DNA of 8,308 nt. Origin: an uncultured Gemmiger sp. GTDB taxonomy: Bacteria > Bacillota > Clostridia > Oscillospirales > Ruminococcaceae. Below the pieces are notes generated by a model. It had not been told where the DNA came from, did not search any database, and saw only the letters and a program-made list of their open reading frames with translations. Shown piece by piece: positions 1-6,416 of this stretch; position 1 is the first letter of the stretch, and the number at the start of each line of letters is the position of its first letter. The DNA lies in NCBI GenBank assembly GCA_944382805.1, contig CALWNS010000093.1, positions 1-8,308 of the forward strand, in the 5' to 3' direction. The position numbers and the translations under genes were made by a program.

Positions 1-1
1 G

Positions 2-283
2 CTGCCTGCGCTGTTCGTCAGCGCCGTGGGGTACTGCCTGCCCGCTTTGCTCAGCCTTTCGGGTATGGAGGGCGGCATCGAGTGGCTGGGGTTCTGGCCG
101 CTGTTTCACGCGGGCGCGCTGCTGGCAACGCAAGGATACGGCGGGGCGGAGGGAACACCCTACAGCTACGGCTGGGTCGTGCTGTTCCTGCTGGCCGCGG
201 CGCTTTTGGCAGCGGCGTTTTTGTCCGGCTTGCTCCGGGACGCCTACGGGTGGAAAGGGGCGGCGCCGGGCGCTGCAGGCTGA
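2..283 (+). CDS. C-terminal fragment of a multi-pass membrane protein, possibly an ABC-2 type permease
   Basis: The reading frame is open from the first full codon at base 2, so the gene begins before the window; the internal GTG at 26 and ATG at 65 are not needed as starts. The visible 93 residues are strongly hydrophobic. A segment LPALFVSAVGYCLPALLSL opens the fragment, a loop with Gly, Tyr and Glu (around TQGYGGAEGTPYSYG) follows, and a last membrane helix, WVVLFLLAAALLAAAFL, precedes a short basic tail (RDAYGWKG). The pattern resembles the end of ABC-2 type export permeases, but no diagnostic motif is present, so the family is a guess and only the membrane location is well supported. The gene ends at a TGA 35 bases before a strong terminator hairpin and converges on the L,D-transpeptidase gene. 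Confidence 0.6.
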   Translation: MPALFVSAVGYCLPALLSLSGMEGGIEWLGFWPLFHAGALLATQGYGGAEGTPYSYGWVVLFLLAAALLAAAFLSGLLRDAYGWKGAAPGAAG

Positions 284-318
284 GCCAAGCACCCGCGCCC
301 CCCGCCGGGGGCCAAGCA

Positions 319-364
319 AAAAGGCAGGCCGTACAGCCCTTTTGGGGGCCGCGGCCTGCCTTTT
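319..364. terminator. Bidirectional intrinsic terminator between convergent genes
   Basis: A perfect 13-bp inverted repeat (arms 319-331 and 352-364, core GGCAGGCCG/CGGCCTGCC) is flanked by A-runs on the left and T-runs on the right, with a further T-rich tail to about 380. Read on the plus strand it ends the membrane-protein transcript. Read on the minus strand, the A-run at 318-322 becomes a T-run and ends the L,D-transpeptidase transcript, whose stop lies only 14 bases away. Confidence 0.9.
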
Positions 365-377
365 ATCTTTTCTGTTT

Positions 378-1469
378 TTACCCGCGCGTGCCCTCGATGC
401 TGGAATCGGTGCTCCAGCCCTGCAGGTCGGTGGGGGTCAGGCTGTCGTTCCAGCGCCCGTCCTCCTGCGCGGCGTTCCATTCGTCCCAGGCGGCCTGGCT
501 GCGGATGGTGGTGCCGCTGAGGTATTTATCGTCCCAGGGGTTTTCCGGGTCGGGGTCGGTGGGGTCCCAGCCGCGCATCGATTCATCGGCCGGGTCGGAG
601 TAGATGGTGCCGGGCTTGCCCATAGGGCCGGGGTCCTCGGCGTCGTCATAGATGATGACGCGGGTGCCGATGTCGCAGTTATCGTAGATCCACTTGACAT
701 CGTTGACCATCAGGCGGATGCAGCCCAGGCTGGCCAGCGTGCCCAGCTGGTTGAACTGGTCGTATTCCAGGTCGTCCTTGTGCTGGGTGTAGTACGGCAC
801 GCTGTGGAAGAGGTAGGCGTCCCAGATGCGGGTGGCGTACTGGCCGTAGCACGGGCCGGACAGCAGCCGCCACTGGTAGCTGACCGGCGTGGCAAAGAAG
901 CCGAGCGGCGTGCCCTCGCCGCCGCTGCACACCATGGCCATATAGGGCACGGTGTAGCGGCCCTCCTCGTCCAGGGTGTAGACCGTAACGGTGGAGGCCG
1001 CGCGGTTCACCGCGATCAGGTAGGGGTAGCCCTCCTTTTCGTCCACCTTGATGCCCTCGCTGATAAAGAACTCGTCGGCGCAGAGCTTGTCCATCAGCGC
1101 CTTGCCGCGCTCGTTCCAAGTGGCGGGGTCGGTCACGACCGGCGCGTCCTTGGTCGCGTTGGCGCTGGCCGTGGCCGTAGCTTCGGCAATGCGCATTTCC
1201 TCCTCGGTCATGGCGGGGGTGGGCGCGGGCGTCGGCTCGGCGGGCGTGCTGGGGGCCGGGGCCGCCGCCTGGGCGGATTCCGGCGTGGCCCCGTGGGCTT
1301 TGGCGGTGCTGCGCACCACGGCCAGGCAGCCCAGCGCCACGGCTGCCAGCACGGCAAAGCAGACCACGCCGGTCAGCAGCGCGCGGCGGCGCAGCTTTTG
1401 GGCGCGGGCGCGGCGGCGGGCGGCGCTGTGCGCGGGGCGGCGGCGGGGGTCAGGGCGTTGGTTGGGCAT
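378..1469 (-). CDS. Membrane-anchored L,D-transpeptidase (YkuD/ErfK domain)
   Basis: 363 residues. Known family role: YkuD enzymes use a catalytic Cys to form 3-3 peptidoglycan cross-links or attach proteins to the wall, outside the membrane. Seen here: an Arg-rich cytoplasmic N-terminus (residues 1-29), one membrane helix (about 30-52), and an Ala/Pro/Thr-rich linker (61-88). The catalytic domain (about 145-275) has His222 (FHSVPY) and the motif SLGCIRL with Cys250 and Arg252. The usual SHGC is SLGC here. After the domain comes an unusual tail of about 85 residues rich in Asp, Pro and Trp (277-363). The start at 1469 is supported by AGAGGAG 10 bases upstream. It lies 59 bases after the aminotransferase with no terminator between them, so co-transcription is likely. 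The GC-rich antisense frame is a shadow. Confidence 0.9.
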   Translation of the reverse strand: MPNQRPDPRRRPAHSAARRRARAQKLRRRALLTGVVCFAVLAAVALGCLAVVRSTAKAHGATPESAQAAAPAPSTPAEPTPAPTPAMTEEEMRIAEATATASANATKDAPVVTDPATWNERGKALMDKLCADEFFISEGIKVDEKEGYPYLIAVNRAASTVTVYTLDEEGRYTVPYMAMVCSGGEGTPLGFFATPVSYQWRLLSGPCYGQYATRIWDAYLFHSVPYYTQHKDDLEYDQFNQLGTLASLGCIRLMVNDVKWIYDNCDIGTRVIIYDDAEDPGPMGKPGTIYSDPADESMRGWDPTDPDPENPWDDKYLSGTTIRSQAAWDEWNAAQEDGRWNDSLTPTDLQGWSTDSSIEGTRG

Positions 1470-1528
1470 GGAGGTCGGCTCCTCTCTGTTTTGGTTTTTG
1501 TGGGTAGTATGTGCAGCGGCGGGGCGGT

Positions 1529-2722
1529 TTAGCGCGCGCCGTACTGTTCATGCACAAAGCGTTCCAGCGCGGCAAAGCTGCGCAGGACCTTTTCGGTATC
1601 GATACAGTAGGCCATGCGGAAGTAGCCGGGGCAGCCGAAGGTATCGCCGGGCACCAGCGCCAGGTCGTAGGCCTGGGCCTTGCGGCAGAAGGCGACCGAA
1701 TCGGCCTCCAGCGCCTGGGGGAAGATGTAGAACGTGCCGCCCGGGCGCACCACCGTAAAGCCAAGCTTGCGCAGTTCGTCGTACAGCAGCTGCATATTGC
1801 GCTCGTAGACCGAAAGGTCGCTGGTGGTATCCAGGCATTCGGCCACCGCCAGCTGGATGATGCTGGCCGGGCAGTTGTGGCCGGTGCCGCGGCTGATCTG
1901 GCCGCACAGGGGCACGATGTCCGCCGCGCGCTCGCACCGCGGGTTCGCGGCCACATAGCCGATGCGCTCGCCGGGCAGCGAAAGGCTTTTGGAGAACGAA
2001 TAACAGGTAAGGGTATCGTCATAGTATGCGGCGGGGTGCTGCTGCGGCGCGCCGCCGAACACGATCTCGCGGTATGGTTCGTCCGAGATCAGGAAGATGT
2101 GGTGGCCGTACCGCGCGCTGGCGGCGCGCAGGGTATCGGCCAGGCGGCGCAGCGTTTCGGGGCTGTAGGCAATGCCGGAGGGGTTGTTGGGCGTGTTGAT
2201 CAGCACGGCGGCGGTGTTTTCGCCCAGCATGGCCTCAAACGCTTCGAAGTCGATCTGGAAGTCCTGCACACGCGGCGGCACCACGCGCAAAGTAAGGCCC
2301 GCGCCCTCGGCATAGGGCTTGTATTCGGGGAAATAGGGGGCGAAGGTGAGCACCTCCTGCCCCGGCACGGCCACGCAGCGCAGCGCGTGGGCGATGGCCC
2401 CGGCCGCGCCGGTAGTCATAAAGATATGGCCGGCGGTATACGCCATGCCAAAGCGGCGGTTCAGGTTTTCGGCCACGGCGGCGCGCACCGCGGGGATGGT
2501 GAGCGTGGGGCTGTAGCCGTGCAGGGCCACCGGTTCCTGCGTTTGCAGCAGGCGGATCATGCTTTCGGTGAACTGCGGCGGGCAGGGCACGCTGGGGTTG
2601 CCCAGCGAGTAATCGAATACGTTTTGGTAGCCGATCTCGGCCCCGCGGGCGGCGCTCCATTCGGCCAGCTGGCGGATGACCGATTTGCCGTTTAGCATAT
2701 CCAGGTACGTTTGTGCGATCAT
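1529..2722 (-). CDS. Pyridoxal-phosphate-dependent aminotransferase, class I/II (aspartate aminotransferase fold)
   Basis: 397 residues, the normal full length for fold-type I aminotransferases. The expected landmarks are in order: the substrate-side GNPS (41-44), the PLP-phosphate loop region TTGAAGAI (103-110), NNPSG (179-183, Asn180 near the cofactor ring), ISDEPY with Asp214 pairing to the pyridine nitrogen, YSFSKSLSLPGERIGY with the Schiff-base Lys245 and Arg253, and FRMAY with Arg369 binding the substrate carboxylate. It is a cytoplasmic enzyme of amino-acid metabolism. The amino donor cannot be read from the sequence, so no symbol is given. The ATG at 2722 has a good Shine-Dalgarno site (AGGGGAG, 8 bases away) and lies 24 bases after the HAD phosphatase stop, so the two form an operon read from the promoter at 3506-3479. 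Confidence 0.93.
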   Translation of the reverse strand: MIAQTYLDMLNGKSVIRQLAEWSAARGAEIGYQNVFDYSLGNPSVPCPPQFTESMIRLLQTQEPVALHGYSPTLTIPAVRAAVAENLNRRFGMAYTAGHIFMTTGAAGAIAHALRCVAVPGQEVLTFAPYFPEYKPYAEGAGLTLRVVPPRVQDFQIDFEAFEAMLGENTAAVLINTPNNPSGIAYSPETLRRLADTLRAASARYGHHIFLISDEPYREIVFGGAPQQHPAAYYDDTLTCYSFSKSLSLPGERIGYVAANPRCERAADIVPLCGQISRGTGHNCPASIIQLAVAECLDTTSDLSVYERNMQLLYDELRKLGFTVVRPGGTFYIFPQALEADSVAFCRKAQAYDLALVPGDTFGCPGYFRMAYCIDTEKVLRSFAALERFVHEQYGAR

Positions 2723-2746
2723 GGTGTTTTCTCCCCTGTTATCGTC

Positions 2747-3421
2747 TTATGCGCCGGCCGGCTCCGGACCGCGGCGGATGATGGCTTCCAGTTCTTCGGC
2801 GGTGGCGGCCAGGTAGCGCGCGCCCTCGCTCTGCAGTTCCTCTTTGGTGCGGAAGCCCCACAGCACGCCGCAGCAGGGCAGGCCGGCGTTGCGCGCGGTC
2901 TGCACGTCGACGTTGCTGTCGCCCACATACAGCGTGCGGGCAACATCGGCCCCCAGCGCCGCCAGCAGCGCGCAGGTGCCCTGCGGCGCGGGTTTGACCG
3001 GCACGCCCGGCAGCTGGCCGCGCACGGCGGCGAACAGGTCCGTGCCGAAATAATCGGCCACCACCTGCTTGGCCAAAGCGTCCGCCTTGTTGGAAAACAC
3101 CGCCAGCTGCACGCCGGCTGCACGCAGGCGGGCCAGCGCCTGCGGCACGCCGGGATACGGGGCGGTCTTGTCGCGCAGGTGCGCGCCGTAGTCGGCCTCA
3201 AAGCGGGCCAGCGCGTCGGCCAGCACGGCCGGGGCGCGGCATTCGGGCGGGGCCAGCCGCTCGATCAGCTTGGGGATGCCGTTGCCCACCAGGTAGCGGT
3301 AGCCCTGTACCGGGTGGGTGGGCCAGCCCAGCGCGGCGCACAGGCGGTTGCCGGCGTCGGCCAGATCGTCCAGGGTGTCGAGCAGCGTGCCGTCCAGATC
3401 AAAAATGACGGTCGTATACAT
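2747..3421 (-). CDS. HAD superfamily (subfamily IA) phosphatase, phosphoglycolate-phosphatase-like
   Basis: 224 residues, typical for phosphoglycolate phosphatase and its HAD-IA relatives. All four HAD motifs are present: motif I FDLDGTLLDT with nucleophile Asp8 and acid/base Asp10; motif II FSNK with Ser110; motif III Lys143 in VKPAP; motif IV VGDSNVD with Asp168 and Asp172 for Mg2+. A helical cap of about 65 residues (16-80) sits between motifs I and II. It is a soluble hydrolase of small phosphate esters. Gph-like activity (2-phosphoglycolate) is the usual label, but these enzymes are promiscuous and the substrate is not proven here. The start at 3421 has AGAGGGG upstream at good spacing. 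It is the first gene of the HAD-aminotransferase-L,D-transpeptidase run; no functional link among the three is evident. Confidence 0.9.
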   Translation of the reverse strand: MYTTVIFDLDGTLLDTLDDLADAGNRLCAALGWPTHPVQGYRYLVGNGIPKLIERLAPPECRAPAVLADALARFEADYGAHLRDKTAPYPGVPQALARLRAAGVQLAVFSNKADALAKQVVADYFGTDLFAAVRGQLPGVPVKPAPQGTCALLAALGADVARTLYVGDSNVDVQTARNAGLPCCGVLWGFRTKEELQSEGARYLAATAEELEAIIRRGPEPAGA

Positions 3422-3478
3422 GGAAAGTCCCCTCTATGCCAAACCCCTTGCCGGGGCGCCAAAATTCGTCATGTTCCT

Positions 3479-3506
3479 ATTATACAACGCCTGTGTGCGC
3501 TGTCAA
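3479..3506 (-). promoter_or_regulatory. Consensus housekeeping promoter for the HAD-aminotransferase-L,D-transpeptidase operon
   Basis: On the minus strand TTGACA (3506-3501) and TATAAT (3484-3479) both match the vegetative consensus in all six positions, with a 16-bp spacer. The start of transcription should fall near 3472, giving a leader of about 50 bases before the HAD ATG. The leader contains a short CCCC/GGGG hairpin (3444-3456). The promoter should be strong. Confidence 0.88.
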
Positions 3507-3516
3507 TGCGCAGCGC
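3496..3516. promoter_or_regulatory. Inverted repeat framing the operon's -35 box, possible operator
   Basis: TGCGC (3496-3500) and GCGCA (3508-3512) form a 5-bp inverted repeat whose seven-base centre is almost exactly the -35 hexamer. An alternative pairing, GCGCTG (3497-3502) with CAGCGC (3511-3516), covers the same place. A protein bound here would block the -35. The arms are short and no regulator is identified. Confidence 0.3.
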
Positions 3517-3538
3517 TTTGTAAAAACTGGGCAAACAG

Positions 3539-3567
3539 GTGCAAAACGTACAAAAATGTGGTATAGT
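3539..3567 (+). promoter_or_regulatory. Promoter of uppP (extended -10)
   Basis: TATAGT at 3562-3567 is preceded by TG at 3559-3560, giving an extended -10 (TGgTATAGT). The -35 position 17 bases upstream (3539-3544, GTGCAA) matches only three of six, which an extended -10 tolerates. Transcription would start near 3574, giving a leader of only about 20 bases that contains the AGGGAGG ribosome site (3581-3587). Confidence 0.65.
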
Positions 3568-3595
3568 GTTTTCCATAGCAAGGGAGGCTGTGCGT

Positions 3596-4453
3596 ATGGA
3601 TTTTATCCTGGAGATTTTGAAGGCCGTGGTGTACGGCGTGATCGAGGGCGTGACCGAATGGCTGCCCATTTCCAGCACCGGGCACATGATCCTGGCGGAA
3701 CAGGTGCTCAAGTTCCAGTTCAGCGCCGAATTTATGGAAATGTTCCGCGTGGTGATCCAGCTGGGGGCCATTTTGGCCGTGGTGGTGCTGTATTTCCGCA
3801 AACTGTGGCCGTTCTGTATAGACAACGGCGAGACGGCCGGCTTTGCGCGGCACATCCGCTGGCCGGTGATGCACCTGTGGTTCAAGATCATTGCCGCCTG
3901 CATCCCGGCGGCGGTGCTGGGCATTTTGCTGGACGACTGGTTCGACGCGCACCTGTACAACAGCGTGACGGTGGCCCTGATGCTGATCTTGTACGGCGTG
4001 GCCTTTATTTTGATCGAGCGGCGCCCCCGCCCGCCGCGCACGGCCAAGCTTTCGCGCATCAGCTACAAGCAGGCGATGGCGGTGGGCGCGTGGCAGGTGC
4101 TGGCGCTGGTGCCGGGCACCTCCCGCAGCGGCGCGACCATCCTGGGCGGTATGCTGGGCGGGCTTTCGCGGCCGTGCGCTTCGCAGTTCACGTTTTTCCT
4201 GGCCATCCCGGTAATGGCCGGCGCCAGCGGGCTGAAGCTGGTCAAGTTCTTTCTGGGCGGCAACGTGCTGGCCGGCGGCGAGATCGCCGTGCTGCTGGTG
4301 GGCTGCGTGGTGGCGTTTTTGGTTTCGATGCTGGCCATCCGCTTTTTGATGGACTATGTCAAGCGCCACACCTTTACGGTGTTCGGCTGGTACCGCATCG
4401 CGCTGGGCGTGGTGGTGCTGGCCGTGTGGGGCGTGCAGCAGTTGACGAAGTAA
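3596..4453 (+). CDS. uppP: Undecaprenyl-diphosphate phosphatase UppP (BacA)
   Basis: 285 residues, the usual length. It dephosphorylates undecaprenyl pyrophosphate to recycle the lipid carrier for peptidoglycan and other wall polymers; overproduction gives bacitracin tolerance in other bacteria. Seen here: the N-terminal signature EGVTEWLPISSTGH with Glu17, Glu21, Ser27 and His30, and the second signature PGTSRSGAT (173-181) with Arg177. These are the known catalytic motifs of the family and sit at nearly the E. coli numbering. The rest is a series of hydrophobic helices consistent with a polytopic membrane protein. The ATG at 3596 was chosen over an upstream in-frame ATG at 3539 because AGGGAGG sits 8 bases before it, the -10 box lies between the two starts, and homology begins at MDFILEI. 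It appears to be a single-gene unit with its own promoter and terminator. Confidence 0.97.
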   Translation: MDFILEILKAVVYGVIEGVTEWLPISSTGHMILAEQVLKFQFSAEFMEMFRVVIQLGAILAVVVLYFRKLWPFCIDNGETAGFARHIRWPVMHLWFKIIAACIPAAVLGILLDDWFDAHLYNSVTVALMLILYGVAFILIERRPRPPRTAKLSRISYKQAMAVGAWQVLALVPGTSRSGATILGGMLGGLSRPCASQFTFFLAIPVMAGASGLKLVKFFLGGNVLAGGEIAVLLVGCVVAFLVSMLAIRFLMDYVKRHTFTVFGWYRIALGVVVLAVWGVQQLTK

Positions 4454-4508
4454 GCGTTTTTTGGTTTTTTGTTTTTGTGTTTTTGAATGTACGGCCTTGC
4501 AGCCGCCC

Positions 4509-4550
4509 AAAGCAAAATGCCCGGAGCCGAAGCTCCGGGCATTTTGCTTT
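4509..4550. terminator. Bidirectional intrinsic terminator, 19-bp perfect stem
   Basis: Arms 4509-4527 and 4532-4550 are perfectly complementary around the four-base loop CGAA. The stem has a GC core (GCCCGGAGC) and A/T-rich outer ends, so it works as hairpin plus T-run in both directions. It ends uppP (stop at 4453) on the plus strand and the symporter (stop at 4599) on the minus strand. The T-rich stretch 4457-4485 just before it has no stem of its own. Confidence 0.93.
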
Positions 4551-4598
4551 GCGTTATATGGAGAGGAATCGGGAAATGTCGTTAGGGACCTTCAGGCA

Positions 4599-6014
4599 TC
4601 AGCCCTTGGCATGGCGCTCTTCCAGGTCGGCCTTCATCTGGTTCAGGGTCTTGCGGTCCAGGTTGTAGATGATGCCGTAGCTGACGAGCGAAAGCACCGC
4701 CGCGAACAGGTACATGGCGGGGGTCAGGTAGCGCATATTGAGCGCGACCGCCGCAGGCTGGTTGGCCTTCAGGGCAGCGTCGTAGCCGACCCAGGTAGCC
4801 AGCACGAGGCCGAGGGAGGGGCCGACGCCCTGGGCGAGTTTACGGAAGAACGAGTGCATGGCGTAGGTGGTGCCCTCGTTGCGCTCGCCAAACTTCCACT
4901 CTTCGTAGTCCATGGCGTCCGCCATCATGGCGTAGCCTACGCAGGTGCCGAAGCCGTTGCCGACGGCGGCGATGATCTGGCAGACAACGAACCACATCAG
5001 GCCGGCGCCGTCCGGGGTGATGGGCAGCACGAACATGAGGATGTAGGCAGCACAGGTGACCACGCAGCCAACGGCGCAGCCTTCCTTTTTGCCGACCTTG
5101 TTGACCAGGGGCTTAATGAAGGGCATGAACAGGAACATACCCAGGTAGGACATCATGCCGACCAGACCGGAGATCTGCGCGTTCTTGAAGTAGGACTGGA
5201 ACAGAACCTGCGTAGCGGTCTGCGCGCCGTACATACCGATGAAGGTGGCAACGGCGGCCAGGGTGGCGCCGACGGCGGCGCGGTTGCGGAAGAAGTTCTT
5301 GAGGGCGACGAGGACGTTGAACTTGGGGATGTCCTCGCCGGCACGGACTTCGGTATCCACGCGGATCTCGGTGGTGCGGATCATGAACTGGAAGAAGCAC
5401 AGGCCGATGCCGCCCAGGATCAGGGCGAACCAGAACATACGGTCGCCCATCAGGTTGTTGGAGGCGTCATAGACCAGCATGGGGACCAGGATGCCGGTCA
5501 GCACGCCCGCGACCATGGAGCCGGCGCTGCGGAAGCTGGAAAGCTCGCCGCGCTGGGCGGGGTCGTCGGTGATCAGGGACAGCATGGAGCCGTAGGGAAC
5601 ATTGGCCACCGTGTAGAAAGCGTCCCAAATGATGTAGCCGGCCACGAACAAGATCATCTTGACGATGCCGTTCATCTGCGGGAACGGCAGGAAGCACAGC
5701 GCGCCGGCCACGGTCAGGCCGATGCCGCCCACGTTGATGTAGGCCAGGAACTTGTTGCGCTTATACTTGTGCTTGTCGGCGTCCACCATGGCGCCGATCA
5801 GCGGGTCGTTGATGGCGTCCCACACCTGCACAAGCAGCAGCAGGCCAGCCATCACCATCTGGTCGATGCCCATAAACTGGGTCCAGAAAAGGGTCAGGTA
5901 ACCTTTGAGCGCAAAGCTCATGTTGCAGCCGAAGTCGCCGGCCGCATAGCTGAACTTATCCAGCCAGCCATACTTGCGGTGACCGGTCGCGTCCAGCACT
6001 TTTTCTTTTGCCAT
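4599..6014 (-). CDS. GPH-family sugar:cation symporter (MFS, melibiose-carrier type)
   Basis: 471 residues, about twelve hydrophobic helices. Glycoside-pentoside-hexuronide symporters import glycosides, pentosides or glucuronides with Na+ or H+. Seen here: the N-terminal YAAGDFGCNMSF block (Asp27), WDAINDP with Asp66 and Asp70, equivalent to the MelB cation-site aspartates D55/D59, ANVPYGSM (137-144), and PAQRGEL in the central loop. The MelB D124 position appears to be Asn138, as in several non-melibiose members, so MelB's substrate and ion use should not be assumed. The start at 6014 is chosen over an ATG at 6077 because AGGAGG lies 8 bases upstream and the conserved protein begins at MAKEKV. 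It is divergent from a TetR regulator and near a glycosidase, suggesting it imports that enzyme's substrate; glucuronide (as for GusB) is a guess. Confidence 0.92.
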   Translation of the reverse strand: MAKEKVLDATGHRKYGWLDKFSYAAGDFGCNMSFALKGYLTLFWTQFMGIDQMVMAGLLLLVQVWDAINDPLIGAMVDADKHKYKRNKFLAYINVGGIGLTVAGALCFLPFPQMNGIVKMILFVAGYIIWDAFYTVANVPYGSMLSLITDDPAQRGELSSFRSAGSMVAGVLTGILVPMLVYDASNNLMGDRMFWFALILGGIGLCFFQFMIRTTEIRVDTEVRAGEDIPKFNVLVALKNFFRNRAAVGATLAAVATFIGMYGAQTATQVLFQSYFKNAQISGLVGMMSYLGMFLFMPFIKPLVNKVGKKEGCAVGCVVTCAAYILMFVLPITPDGAGLMWFVVCQIIAAVGNGFGTCVGYAMMADAMDYEEWKFGERNEGTTYAMHSFFRKLAQGVGPSLGLVLATWVGYDAALKANQPAAVALNMRYLTPAMYLFAAVLSLVSYGIIYNLDRKTLNQMKADLEERHAKG

Positions 6015-6094
6015 ACACGAAACCTCCTTATTTACGCAGCTCTGCGGCAGCCGTGTTCCCCGCGGCCGCACACACACCGAGCTTACTTAGTTTT

Positions 6095-6122
6095 ATTATA
6101 TTCCCCGCCCGCCTGCGGCGGG
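6095..6122 (-). promoter_or_regulatory. Promoter of the symporter gene, with an inverted repeat in place of a -35
   Basis: TATAAT on the minus strand at 6100-6095 is a perfect -10, about 80 bases before the symporter ATG. There is no TTGACA-like hexamer at the right distance. That place holds a GC-rich inverted repeat, CCCGCC (6108-6113) and GGCGGG (6117-6122). A promoter without a -35 and with a palindrome there suggests dependence on, or blocking by, a regulator. This is inference from spacing only. Confidence 0.5.
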
Positions 6123-6142
6123 AGGGGCACAGCCTCGTTTTT

Positions 6143-6151
6143 TGTGACATA
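6143..6151 (+). promoter_or_regulatory. Single TGTGACATA half-site upstream of the symporter, possible TetR site
   Basis: TGTGACATA matches eight of nine bases of TGTGATATA, which covers the left arm of the tetR operator candidate (6334-6342). It lies about 45 bases upstream of the symporter -10. No matching second arm was seen, so this is a weak call. Confidence 0.25.
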
Positions 6152-6201
6152 TCCCCTCAAAAATCAGGAGTCTGTTTTGTTCATTCTGCACATTTACCGA
6201 A

Positions 6202-6266
6202 CCGTTTAACGGACTACCGCCCGGCGAAGCGCCGTGCGGCGCGTTTTTATTTCGGCATATATGCCG
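6202..6266. promoter_or_regulatory. Palindrome cluster in the 402-bp symporter/tetR intergenic region
   Basis: The gap 6015-6416 has no convincing gene. Besides the two promoters it holds three closely spaced symmetrical elements. CCGTT-t-AACGG is at 6202-6212. A pair of mutually exclusive GC hairpins follows: CGGCG/CGCCG at 6222-6234, or GCGCC/GGCGC at 6229-6242, the second followed by G and T5 (6244-6248). A 14-bp perfect palindrome, CGGCATATATGCCG, is at 6253-6266. The second hairpin is shaped like an intrinsic terminator on the plus strand, but no transcript was found that it would end. The 14-bp palindrome could be an operator. Roles are unknown. Confidence 0.4.
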
Positions 6267-6332
6267 GTTTATGCACGGCAAATTTGTGAAATCTGTTTAC
6301 TTTGCCGCCGACCCTCTTTCTTTTATGGAAAA

Positions 6333-6363
6333 ATGTGATATAATATTAGGATGTATCACATCC
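6333..6363 (+). promoter_or_regulatory. tetR promoter (extended -10) overlapped by a candidate autoregulatory operator
   Basis: TATAAT at 6339-6344 is preceded by TG at 6336-6337, an extended -10; no good -35 is seen. The region carries ATGTGATA (6333-6340) and its exact complement TATCACAT (6354-6361), centred on the expected transcription start near 6351. A second overlapping palindrome, GGATGT-atc-ACATCC (6349-6363), shares the right arm. TetR proteins commonly repress their own genes from palindromes in this position, so autoregulation is a fair inference. The TGTGA/TCACA spacing is 17 bases, not the 6 of a CRP site. Confidence 0.6.
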
Positions 6364-6386
6364 ATATTGACTGACCACCGATCATG

Positions 6387-6402
6387 CGCCCCGCGCGGGG
6401 CG
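6387..6402 (+). other. 16-bp perfect GC palindrome next to the tetR ribosome site
   Basis: CGCCCCGC followed directly by its complement GCGGGGCG lies in the tetR leader, two bases before the Shine-Dalgarno AGGGAG (6405-6410). As DNA it could be a binding site. As RNA it would form a stem with a very tight loop beside the ribosome site and could affect translation. Which of these applies cannot be told. Confidence 0.45.
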
Positions 6403-6416
6403 ACAGGGAGCGTTCC

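Noticed and set aside
1470..1485. GGAG/CTCC hairpin that would hide the L,D-transpeptidase ribosome site
   Set aside because: Only a 4-bp stem with a 5-base loop; too weak to call a regulatory element.
342..1532. 396-codon plus-strand frame opposite the L,D-transpeptidase
   Set aside because: Low-complexity Gly/Ala/Val/Arg composition, no motif; the minus strand has clear YkuD catalytic residues and a ribosome site.
1511..2695. 394-codon plus-strand frame opposite the aminotransferase
   Set aside because: Shadow of the aminotransferase, which shows every expected PLP-binding residue on the other strand.
3539..3595. Longer UppP start at an upstream in-frame ATG
   Set aside because: The -10 box at 3562-3567 would lie inside the coding sequence, there is no ribosome site before 3539, and the family N-terminus begins at 3596.
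6015..6077. Longer symporter start at 6077
   Set aside because: The extra 21 residues (Arg/Pro-rich) are not family-like, and AGGAGG is placed for the ATG at 6014.
4461..6209. Very long plus-strand open frame (582 codons) antisense to the symporter
   Set aside because: It lies entirely across the symporter gene, is rich in His, Gln, Gly, Val and Ala as expected from GC-rich antisense codons, and has no ribosome site or domain. It also runs through the strong terminator at 4509-4550.
6333..6361. CRP/cAMP site (TGTGA...TCACA)
   Set aside because: The half-sites are 17 bases apart instead of 6; a TetR operator is a better fit.
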